Source: Deltaproteobacteria bacterium (GTDB lineage: Bacteria > Myxococcota_A > UBA796 > UBA9615). From it: 6,260 nucleotides of DNA. Made by a program: the position numbers and the translations under genes. Each line of letters begins with the position of its first letter. Within the stretch, counting starts at the first letter, position 1. This document shows, piece by piece, positions 1-5,399 of this stretch. The notes below the pieces were generated by a model. The model was given only the letters and a program-made list of their open reading frames with translations, searched no databases and had not been told where the DNA came from. The stretch covers positions 1-6,260 of the forward strand of contig JAJDAI010000247.1 in the NCBI GenBank assembly GCA_029261955.1, in the 5' to 3' direction.

Positions 1-1455
1 GGCGACGGGGACGGCGTGACCTCCTGCGCGGGCGACTGCGACGACGCCGAGCCCGGCCGCTTCCCCGGCGCCGCGGTCCAGTGCGACGGCCTCTTCGACA
101 CCGACTGCGACAGCTTCGAAGACCCGCTCGAGGCCGACGACGACAACGACGGCGCGACCGAGTGCACGGGTGACTGCAACGACGCCGACCCGCTGCTGAA
201 CACGACGGACGAGGACGGCGACGGCGTCAGCACCTGCGGCGGCGACTGCAACGACGATCCGTCCAGCGTCACCGCGGCGGACACCTTCCCGGGCGCGCCC
301 ACGGTCTGCGACGACGAAGACGACAACGACTGCAACGGCGCCGTGGACACCAACCAGGCGGACTTCGACCAGGACGGCAGCGACCTCTGCGACGGCGACT
401 GCAACGACTTCGACGCGGACGTCGAGGCCCTGGACGCCGACGGCGACGGCAGCACGACCTGCGAGGGCGACTGCCTCGACTCCGCCAGCGATCCGCTCGC
501 CCCGCTGGTCGACGCCAGCACCGACGGCGACGGCGACGGCTGGACCTTCTGCGGGAGCTTCGGCGCGGCGGACCCGATCTCCGCGGCCGTGCCCCCGGAC
601 TGCGACGACGGCGACGCCCTGGCCCACTGGAGCGACGCCGACGGCGACACGAACACCACCTGCGACGACGAGCCCGACTGCGACGACAGCGACCCGGTCG
701 CCAACATGCTCGACTCGGACAGCGACGGCGAAGCGAGCTGCGAAGGTGACTGCGACGACACCACGGGCTTCGTGAACAGCACGCTGCCCGAGAGCCGCGA
801 CGGCCGGGACAACAACTGCTCGGGCACCGCGGACGAAGGGATGATCGACGAAGGCGACCTCGCGATCGTCGAGATGCTCATCGCAGCCGACCCCGCCACG
901 GGCGACGGCTTCGCCGAGTACGTCGAGGTCTACAACGCCTCGGGCGTCGCCATCGACCTGCGCGGTTGGCGGGCCGAGGTCGAGAACGACGCGACGGGCA
1001 GCAGCGCTGTCTACACCTTCCCCAGCGAGCCCGGTGGCGCCAACGACATGGTCATCGGCGCGGGGCAGCGGGCGGTGCTGGCGCACTCCTCGAACATCAT
1101 GGCCTACGGCTTCGAGATCGCGGATTTCTACTGGTCGGCCCCGGCGTTCGGCGACGCGGGCGGCGCGGTGACCCTGAGCTTCGAAGGCGGCCTCGTCGAC
1201 GAGGTGACCTGGGGCGGCTCGGACTGCACCGACAACTGCGAGCCCACGGATTCGAACCCGAACTTCTCGGGCGACAACACCTGGCGCGCGGGCCACAGCA
1301 TCGGGCTCAACGTCTCCGACGCGACGGGCGGCAGCGCCCACACGCTCAACGACACCCTGTCGAACTGGTGCGAGGAGCAGGACCCGCTCGGGCCCAACGA
1401 CTTCGGCAGCCCGGGCACCTCGTCCAACTCCTCGCTCGGCGACTGCAGCGACTGA
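1..1455 (+). CDS. MopE-type Asp/Cys repeat protein with C-terminal lamin-tail domain (5' partial)
   Basis: The reading frame is open from the first base, and its first codons (GDGDG) already belong to a repeat, so the true start lies upstream; the GTG at 16 is not a credible start. 484 residues are visible. Residues 1 to about 280 hold eight units of the form DxDxDG-x(3)-C-x-GDCxD, some followed by an FPGA...C or NNCSGTADEG ending. This is the putative metal-binding motif family named after MopE. The acidic DxDxDG loops resemble calcium loops, and the paired Cys suggest disulfides outside the cytoplasm. From about residue 284 (EGDLAIVEM) a lamin-tail (LTD) beta-sandwich-like domain follows, with EYVEVYN, a LRGW motif, GAGQRAVLA and DEVTWGG, closing with NWCEEQ and FGSPGTSSN. 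Such proteins are usually exported surface or secreted proteins. No C-terminal sorting segment or hydrophobic anchor is present. Unit 6 is irregular (CGSFGAADP replaces CxGDC). The family call is firm; the cellular role is unknown. Confidence 0.88.
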   Translation, partial: GDGDGVTSCAGDCDDAEPGRFPGAAVQCDGLFDTDCDSFEDPLEADDDNDGATECTGDCNDADPLLNTTDEDGDGVSTCGGDCNDDPSSVTAADTFPGAPTVCDDEDDNDCNGAVDTNQADFDQDGSDLCDGDCNDFDADVEALDADGDGSTTCEGDCLDSASDPLAPLVDASTDGDGDGWTFCGSFGAADPISAAVPPDCDDGDALAHWSDADGDTNTTCDDEPDCDDSDPVANMLDSDSDGEASCEGDCDDTTGFVNSTLPESRDGRDNNCSGTADEGMIDEGDLAIVEMLIAADPATGDGFAEYVEVYNASGVAIDLRGWRAEVENDATGSSAVYTFPSEPGGANDMVIGAGQRAVLAHSSNIMAYGFEIADFYWSAPAFGDAGGAVTLSFEGGLVDEVTWGGSDCTDNCEPTDSNPNFSGDNTWRAGHSIGLNVSDATGGSAHTLNDTLSNWCEEQDPLGPNDFGSPGTSSNSSLGDCSD

Positions 1456-1462
1456 GGCGGGG

Positions 1463-1804
1463 TCACTCCTCGCCGCGACGCTTCCGAGAGCGGTAGGCGC
1501 CCCAGACGAGGTGCTTCCAGAAGAGCTCCTTCTCGGCTTCGCTCTCCTCCTCTTTCTGGGTCTCTTCGTCCGCTTCCTGCTCGACGTCTCGGTTCGCGCC
1601 GTCGACGCCGGTGCCGCGTCCCTTGCGGGCGTTCTTGTCGGGGCCGCCCTTGTTGGGCCCGCCCTTCTTTGCGCCGGGCTTGCCCGGGGCCTGGCGGGCG
1701 CGGGCGTCCTGGGCGATCGCGACGCGCGGGTCCACCGCCTGCTCGGTCTCCGACTGCAGCGCCTCGGCCTGCTTCGCTTTCGACTCGCGCTCGACCTTCG
1801 CCAC
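1463..1804 (-). CDS. Small highly charged protein, function unknown
   Basis: I read a 113-residue protein beginning MAKVERESK. A longer frame with an ATG at 1942 exists, but its first 46 residues would run through the promoter region of the neighbour. The GTG at 1804 is preceded on this strand by GGAGG with a 5-nt spacer, so I prefer it. About nine in ten codons read by eye end in G or C, against roughly two thirds for the opposite-strand frame in the same register, which supports this strand. The protein is low complexity: a charged helix-like N-terminus (1-35), a Gly/Pro/Lys middle with KKGGPNKGGPDK, an acidic stretch (EEESEAEKE), then an aromatic-basic end (LFWKHLVWGAYRSRKRR). No signal peptide or known domain is recognised. 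It converges on the MopE/LTD gene with 7 nt between stops, and diverges from the TPR gene. A nucleic-acid-binding or disordered linker role is possible but unsupported. Confidence 0.62.
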   Translation of the reverse strand: MAKVERESKAKQAEALQSETEQAVDPRVAIAQDARARQAPGKPGAKKGGPNKGGPDKNARKGRGTGVDGANRDVEQEADEETQKEEESEAEKELFWKHLVWGAYRSRKRRGEE

Positions 1805-1809
1805 AACCG

Positions 1810-1814
1810 CCTCC
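1810..1814 (-). promoter_or_regulatory. Ribosome binding site deciding the GTG start at 1804
   Basis: On the minus strand GGAGG lies 5 nt before GTG 1804. It is the clearest Shine-Dalgarno sequence near any candidate start of this frame, and it moves the start 46 codons downstream of the first ATG. Its GGA half is also the 3' arm of an 8-bp inverted repeat. Confidence 0.65.
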
Positions 1815-1839
1815 GGGCTCCCAGCGACGCTAGCCCGGA
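1812..1839 (-). repeat. Inverted repeat/hairpin overlapping the ribosome site
   Basis: TCCGGGCT (1812-1819) and AGCCCGGA (1832-1839) are perfect 8-bp inverted copies separated by 12 nt. In the minus-strand transcript the loop can add three pairs (AGC with GCT), leaving a GGG bulge. The 3' arm contains the first three bases of the GGAGG ribosome site, so the RNA stem could limit translation of the small charged protein. As DNA it could equally be an operator. The repeat itself is directly seen; any function is inferred. Confidence 0.5.
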
Positions 1840-1880
1840 TCCGGCGCCTCCGTCCCGTCGGCCATGCCGCTCGCGGGGGT

Positions 1881-1910
1881 TTGCGGCGGTTGCGGCCGGG
1901 TCGGTACAAT
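1881..1910 (+). promoter_or_regulatory. Candidate sigma70-type promoter for the TPR operon
   Basis: TACAAT at 1905-1910 matches the -10 consensus at five of six positions. TTGCGG at 1881-1886 matches the -35 at its first three bases, with an 18-nt spacer. Transcription would start near 1917, giving a leader of roughly 28 nt to ATG 1945. TTGCGG occurs again at 1890-1895, forming a short direct repeat that may be an operator or simply G+C-rich noise. The position just ahead of the signal-peptide start supports the call. Confidence 0.45.
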
Positions 1911-1944
1911 CGGCGCGCCCCGTCGGGCACCCCGGGCTCCACAC

Positions 1945-2748
1945 ATGCTGCGTCATACCCTGCTGCTTCTGATCCTCACGACCTGGCTCGCCCCTTCGGC
2001 GGGCTGGGCCCAGAGCGCGACCGAGCGGGAAGCTCGTCGGCAGCTGGAGTTCGCGAAGCAGGAGGTGGTCGAGAAGAACTTCGAGAAGGCGCTGACCTCG
2101 GCCGAGTCGGCCCTGCGTCTGCACCCTGCGCTGTACGACGCCTTCGTGCTCAAGGCGCTGGCCTTCGAGGGCCTGGGTGACCTCAAGACCGCCGAGAGCT
2201 TCCTGATCGCCTACCGCGATCTGACCCCCGAGGAGAAGCGGCTGCCCGAGCTGCCCGAGGCGATGCGCCGGGTCTCGCTGGCCCAGGCCTCGGCGGGCCC
2301 GCAGCCCATCGAGGGGGACCGCGCCGCCGTCGTGCGCGGCCTGTCGGGCCTCTCCGCCGAGGATGTGCCCTCCGTGCCGGCCGGAAGCGAGGAGTTCGCC
2401 CGCTGGTTGCTCATCGAGCAGCGGCGCCAGGTCCTGACGGCCCGCCGCGACATCGGCGGCGCGCTGCTCGCGGGTGGCGCCGGCCTCGCCGGCCTCGGCG
2501 GCGGCCTCGTCGGTGCCATGGTCGCTGCCTCCCAGACGAGCCCCGACGACCCGAACATCGAGAACGGCCACGCGGCCGGCCTCGGGGCTCTGGCTTCAGG
2601 CGGTGTGCTGCTCGCCGTCGCGTTGCCCATGACGATCGCGAGCGCCGTCCAGCTCGCCGAGCTCGAGAAGGGCGCCAGGGGGGCCACCGCCGCCCGCAAG
2701 CCGCGCGTCGAGCTTCACTCGACCGGCCTCGCGCTCCGCTTCCCATGA
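1945..2748 (+). CDS. Exported TPR protein with two C-terminal hydrophobic segments
   Basis: The protein has 267 residues. I chose ATG 1945 because it begins directly with a signal peptide (basic MLRH, hydrophobic core LLLLILTTWLA, probable cleavage after GWA at residue 22). The upstream in-frame ATG at 1864 would add an Arg/Gly/Pro-rich extension spanning the promoter. No strong ribosome site precedes 1945. Residues about 30-62 and 63-97 read as two tetratricopeptide repeats, including NFEKALTSAESALRLHP and GDLKTAESFL, so it probably binds protein partners in the periplasm. A linker (about 98-165) leads to two glycine/alanine-rich hydrophobic segments (about 170-195 and 210-236) separated by a short polar loop (SPDDPNIENG). 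These form a likely membrane hairpin. The end, VELHSTGLALRF, looks like a beta strand. Its stop overlaps the next start, indicating an operon. Specific function unknown. Confidence 0.82.
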   Translation: MLRHTLLLLILTTWLAPSAGWAQSATEREARRQLEFAKQEVVEKNFEKALTSAESALRLHPALYDAFVLKALAFEGLGDLKTAESFLIAYRDLTPEEKRLPELPEAMRRVSLAQASAGPQPIEGDRAAVVRGLSGLSAEDVPSVPAGSEEFARWLLIEQRRQVLTARRDIGGALLAGGAGLAGLGGGLVGAMVAASQTSPDDPNIENGHAAGLGALASGGVLLAVALPMTIASAVQLAELEKGARGATAARKPRVELHSTGLALRFP

Positions 2749-3770
2749 GCCGCTCCGACCCCACTGTGGCCTGGAGCATCCTGCTCCAGCCGGTGGTGGA
2801 TGCCGGCGGGGACCTGCCCCCGCTGCCCGCCCTCGTCCAGCGGCTGGCCCCGGGAACGACGCTCCCGTCGGTGGATCCCATCCAGCGCGTGCTGCACGGC
2901 CCGCTCGGCACCGTCGCGCTCGCCCGTCGGTTCCTGGATGGAGGAGGCACCACGGTCATCTCGGGGCTGGGCGACATCCTTGGTGTCACGATCGTCGCGA
3001 GCCAGGCGGGGGAGGTGGAGTCGCACCCGCCCTTCGCCGAGCTGCGCGCCCAGGCGCTCGCGCTGGCCTCGGACGAGGGCCTCGACGGCCTCCGCGCGGA
3101 GCTGGAGGCCGAGGGGTGCTGGGAGTTCGCTGGCCTCGCCGAGCTGCAGGGCATGCTGTCCGAAGGGCTCCAGGACGAGCTGCCCGAGGACCTGCCGGCC
3201 CTGCGCCGCGGTCCGATCACGCTGATCCGGGGGACCGGGGTGGGGGAGGGGCACGCCGCCTGGCAGGCGGAGGCCTCCTACGCTCGATCCAGCCAACGCC
3301 CCGTCGCCGCCCAGGCTCTCAAGGTGCTCTGCGTCGGCCACGAGGGCCGCCCGCCCGCGCTGGTGGCTTTCGCCGCGCAGGCGCTTCGCTGGGGGCAGGC
3401 AGCAGCCCGCGCGTCCCGCAAGGCGGCCGCGTTGGAGCAGCTCGGGGAGGAGGTTCGCGCTGCGTCCTCCTGGGCTGTCACCGGCGGCCCCTGGCCCGGC
3501 GTCGGGGAGCCGAAGCTGCCCATGCTCGCAGCCCGGCTCGAGATCCTGCGCGTCGGTCTGCAGGACGAGGTCGCCCTGCTCAGGTCCCAGGGACAGGGGG
3601 CGCGTCGCGCAGCTCGCCGCCTGCTCGGGGGCGAAGACGCAGTGCCCGGCGGACCCCTGGACGAGGCTTCGCCCCTGGCCGATGAGGTGATCGAGCGTCT
3701 GGAGGCCCGCGTCGTCGCGGCGTCCCGGCACGCCGATGCGCTGGCGGTCGCCGAGCGCGCGAGCGGCTGA
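2745..3770 (+). CDS. Conserved-looking hypothetical protein, helical, function unknown
   Basis: The protein has 341 residues. The start ATG overlaps the stop of the TPR gene in an ATGA, so translation is probably coupled; no separate ribosome site is evident. Codons end overwhelmingly in G or C, unlike the long antisense frame in the same register. There is no signal peptide, and no membrane segment is convincing. Residues about 10-90 are mixed hydrophobic (WSILLQPVVDA, TVISGLGDILGVTIVAS). About 97-150 are acidic helices with EGCWEFAGLAELQGML. About 155-165 reads as a strand (RRGPITLIRG). From 185 to 341 it is mainly Ala/Arg/Glu/Leu helix, ending in probable amphipathic helices (LADEVIERLEARVVAASRHADALAVAE). 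I recognise no family or catalytic motif. The coupling suggests that it works with the TPR membrane protein, perhaps as a cytoplasmic partner, although the TPR part is predicted to face the periplasm. Confidence is in the gene, not a role. Confidence 0.75.
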   Translation: MSRSDPTVAWSILLQPVVDAGGDLPPLPALVQRLAPGTTLPSVDPIQRVLHGPLGTVALARRFLDGGGTTVISGLGDILGVTIVASQAGEVESHPPFAELRAQALALASDEGLDGLRAELEAEGCWEFAGLAELQGMLSEGLQDELPEDLPALRRGPITLIRGTGVGEGHAAWQAEASYARSSQRPVAAQALKVLCVGHEGRPPALVAFAAQALRWGQAAARASRKAAALEQLGEEVRAASSWAVTGGPWPGVGEPKLPMLAARLEILRVGLQDEVALLRSQGQGARRAARRLLGGEDAVPGGPLDEASPLADEVIERLEARVVAASRHADALAVAERASG

Positions 3771-3783
3771 GCCCCGGCCTCAG
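3767..3783. terminator. Weak candidate bidirectional hairpin between convergent stops
   Basis: CTGAG (3767-3771) and CTCAG (3779-3783) can pair around a 7-nt C/G-rich loop, and the stem contains both stop codons (TGA on plus, TCA read from minus). There is no T-run on either side, and stop codons facing each other pair by default, so this is only a weak terminator candidate. Confidence 0.2.
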
Positions 3784-4181
3784 GCCAGGATGTCCAGCAG
3801 GCGGTCGGCTTCCTTGACGGCGCCGGAGGCGGACTTCACCTGCCCGGCGATCTCGTCGCTGATGCGCTTGAGCAGGCCTTCGAGCGCACCCATGAGCTCC
3901 ACCTGGATCTGCGGCTCCGCCTCGAACACGGGGATCTCCGAGACGATGTCGCTCAGCCCTTCGAGGTGCGTGGAGATGTGCCAGCCGTCGTTGTAGCGGC
4001 GGAAGCCGATGACCGGCCCGCCCTTCTTGACCTCGTAGGGCTCGACGCGGATGCCGGCCTTGAGGGCGGTCAGCTTCGCATCGAGCTCCTGGAAGGCCTT
4101 CGCCAGCTGCTCGTGGCTGGTCGTGAGCGCTCGATTGTCTTGCTCGATCTTGTCGAGCAGCTTGCCGAGATCCGCTGCCAT
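3780..4181 (-). CDS. Small coiled-coil protein beside the PAAR gene, function unknown
   Basis: The protein has 133 residues. I chose ATG 4181 because AGGAGG precedes it with a 4-nt gap, and because the longer in-frame ATG at 4277 would add an Arg/Gly/Pro-rich tail crossing the divergent promoter region. Residues 4-42 form a likely coiled coil (LGKLLDKIEQDNRALTTSHE, then LAKAFQELDAKLTALKAG). Residues 43-75 look beta-rich and polar-aromatic (IRVEPYEV, KKGGPVIGFRRYNDGWHIST). Residues 87-133 return to helix with LMGALEGLLKRISDEIAG and a final amphipathic DRLLDILA. No signal peptide or membrane segment is seen, so it is probably cytoplasmic. It is transcribed away from the PAAR operon and converges on the 341-residue gene with 9 nt between stops. 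A chaperone, adaptor or immunity partner of the PAAR module is conceivable from position and size only; I do not recognise the family. Confidence 0.76.
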   Translation of the reverse strand: MAADLGKLLDKIEQDNRALTTSHEQLAKAFQELDAKLTALKAGIRVEPYEVKKGGPVIGFRRYNDGWHISTHLEGLSDIVSEIPVFEAEPQIQVELMGALEGLLKRISDEIAGQVKSASGAVKEADRLLDILA

Positions 4182-4185
4182 GCCG

Positions 4186-4191
4186 CCTCCT
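4186..4191 (-). promoter_or_regulatory. Ribosome binding site deciding the ATG start at 4181
   Basis: AGGAGG on the minus strand sits 4 nt before ATG 4181. It is a strong match, on the short side in spacing, and supports the 133-residue form over the 165-residue one. Confidence 0.65.
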
Positions 4192-4194
4192 GGG

Positions 4195-4212
4195 CCCCCG
4201 CTTCGGCTGGGG
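4195..4212 (-). repeat. Leader hairpin with a four-base loop, next to the ribosome site
   Basis: CCCC at 4195-4198 pairs with GGGG at 4209-4212. After one mismatch (4199/4208), GC at 4200-4201 pairs with GC at 4206-4207 around TTCG (4202-4205). On the plus strand this is a classic stable C(UUCG)G loop; on the minus strand the loop reads CGAA. In the minus transcript it would end only a few bases before AGGAGG. It may affect translation or mRNA stability, or be incidental in a G+C-rich sequence. Confidence 0.35.
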
Positions 4213-4323
4213 CGAGCTGAGTCTATCTGAGGCTGCGTGCCCCGGTCCTGCATCCTGTGCTTCCGCTGCGGGCCCACTGTGGCAGAATCGTCCGGTCCCC
4301 CCTTCTGTCATGGATCGGCAGCC

Positions 4324-4327
4324 GGAG
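4324..4327 (+). promoter_or_regulatory. Ribosome binding site deciding the GTG start at 4335
   Basis: GGAG lies 7 nt before GTG 4335, ideal spacing. It fixes the PAAR protein start at the conserved KQGD region, rather than at the GTG at 4257, which would add 26 Arg-rich residues unlike the domain. Confidence 0.65.
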
Positions 4328-4334
4328 ACGCCGC

Positions 4335-5396
4335 GTGACCAAGCCGTGCGCCAAGCAAGGCGACCAAATCGTCGCAGTCGACATTCATCTGTACCCCGGT
4401 TCGCCGCCCGTCCCAGGGCCGCATCCGTACACGGGGATCATCCAGATGAAGACGCACCCCACCATCAACGTGATGGGGATGCCGTCGGCCACTGTGGGCA
4501 CGAAGTCCATGAACACGCCGCCGCACGCGCCCGCCGTGGATGGGCCGAACAACATCGGCGAGATCGTGATGGGCTCGACGGGGGTCAAGTTCAACAACCA
4601 GATGGTGGGTCGCCTCGGCGACATCGCGAACACCTGCCAGGTCAGCGGGCCGGCGCCCCTGGGCCAGGTGGTGTGCGCGGGCACGGTGCTGGCGGGCGAG
4701 GTCGGCGTGGCTGTCGTCGTCGTGACGCAGCAGCCCATCCAGGCGCAGGCGGCGCAGATGAACACCGCGGAGGCGGTGCAGATCACGGTCGACGCCCTGG
4801 CGGCGGCGGCCGCGCTCCAGAAGATCTGGTCCGACCTGAGCGGCGGGGCTGCGGTCTCGGCGCAGTCCGCGGCGGCCGACTGCTCGGCTGCGGCCAGCGC
4901 GGTGAACACCGCCCTGCAGAGCGGCGACCCGTCCGAGCTCGCCTCGGCGGTCAGCCAGGCACAGGACGCGATCGACGCGGCGCAGGAGGTCATCCAGGAC
5001 GCCGAGGAGGCCGAGGACGAGGTCCAGGACCGCTCGGCGGAGTACATGCGGATCGCGCAGCGGGCCTCGGGCCAGGCCGCGATCCTGGCGGACCGGGCGG
5101 CCTCGATGGCGCGGCAGGCGCGCGCGTCGGCGGACCGGGCACGGTCCGCGGCGGACGAGCTGGGCCCGCTCCAGGACGCGGCGGACTCCGCACGGAGCGA
5201 CCTCGATGCGGCGACCCAGCGGGCCGAAGCCGCGCAGGCGAGCTACGACGCGGCGGTGGCGAACGCGCAGGCCGTGCAGGCCGAGTCGGCTGCGGCCCAG
5301 GCGAGGGTGGCGGAGGCCCAGGCGGCCTACGACCAGGCTCAGCAGGACCGCCAGGCGGTCGAGCAGCGGATCAACGATCTGCGGGGAGGGCGCTGA
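4335..5396 (+). CDS. PAAR-domain spike-tip protein with long alanine-rich coiled-coil extension
   Basis: The protein has 353 residues. Residues 1 to about 121 match the PAAR family as I know it: AKQGDQIVAVDIH near the start, PHPYTG (29-34), INVMGMPSATVG (44-55), NTPPHAP (60-66), GEIVMGS (75-81), VGRLGD (91-96), C101, then GQVVCAGTVLAG (110-121). PAAR proteins cap the VgrG-type spike of type VI secretion and related contractile machines and bind a metal at the tip through His/Cys; H18, H30, H64 and C101 are candidates here. The usual VLINGKPAAR strand is altered to VKFNNQMVGR. A short hydrophobic stretch (123-131) follows. Residues about 143-353 are Ala/Gln/Glu/Asp-rich helix with heptad character (DAADSARSDLDAATQRAEAA), probably a long coiled coil. 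No catalytic toxin motif is seen. It heads a unit with the next gene, 3 nt away. The extension may be a cargo adaptor or structural shaft. Confidence 0.85.
   Translation: MTKPCAKQGDQIVAVDIHLYPGSPPVPGPHPYTGIIQMKTHPTINVMGMPSATVGTKSMNTPPHAPAVDGPNNIGEIVMGSTGVKFNNQMVGRLGDIANTCQVSGPAPLGQVVCAGTVLAGEVGVAVVVVTQQPIQAQAAQMNTAEAVQITVDALAAAAALQKIWSDLSGGAAVSAQSAAADCSAAASAVNTALQSGDPSELASAVSQAQDAIDAAQEVIQDAEEAEDEVQDRSAEYMRIAQRASGQAAILADRAASMARQARASADRARSAADELGPLQDAADSARSDLDAATQRAEAAQASYDAAVANAQAVQAESAAAQARVAEAQAAYDQAQQDRQAVEQRINDLRGGR
5385..5389 (+). promoter_or_regulatory. Ribosome binding site for the heptad-repeat gene
   Basis: GGAGG, inside the last codons of the PAAR gene, lies 10 nt before ATG 5400. 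It supports independent initiation of the second gene within one transcript. Confidence 0.6.
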
Positions 5397-5399
5397 GTC

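Larger units (their letters stand above)
4182..4334. promoter_or_regulatory. Divergent intergenic region with weak promoter candidates both ways
   Basis: This 153-nt gap must hold promoters for the minus-strand coiled-coil gene and the plus-strand PAAR operon. For plus, CAGAAT at 4283-4288 (four of six -10 matches) lies 16 nt after TTCCGC at 4261-4266 and would give a leader of about 40 nt. The surrounding GGCAGAATCG resembles GGTACAATCG ahead of the TPR gene. For minus, TAGACT (4220-4225 read in reverse) is a four-of-six -10 with no convincing -35. All are weak by consensus; the region is more certain than the individual boxes. Confidence 0.35.

Noticed and set aside
1864..1944. Longer N-terminus for the TPR gene from ATG 1864
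   Set aside because: It would bury the signal peptide behind 27 Gly/Arg/Pro-rich residues and include the TACAAT promoter box.
1511..1972. Plus-strand frame of 153 codons with a very hydrophobic start resembling membrane segments
   Set aside because: It is the antisense image of the charged E/K-rich minus-strand gene in the same register, has lower G/C at third positions, and runs over the start of the TPR gene.
2715..3731. Minus-strand frame of 338 codons opposite the 341-residue gene
   Set aside because: It is in the same codon register as the plus gene, whose third positions are nearly all G/C. The plus gene also has an ATGA overlap with its neighbour. The minus protein is Gly/Arg/Pro-rich without any domain-like segment.
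4257..4334. Longer N-terminus for the PAAR gene from GTG 4257
   Set aside because: The added residues are Arg-rich, overlap the likely promoter, and lack the ribosome site found before GTG 4335.
4668..4731. Possible transmembrane segment at residues 112-131 of the PAAR protein
   Set aside because: VVCAGTVLAG matches the usual last strand region of this PAAR family, and the segment is broken by Glu122, so a membrane span is not needed.
4385..5047. Minus-strand frame of 220 codons opposite the PAAR gene
   Set aside because: Antisense shadow of a gene with clear family motifs; its Ser/Ala/Thr-rich composition mirrors the Ala-rich plus strand.
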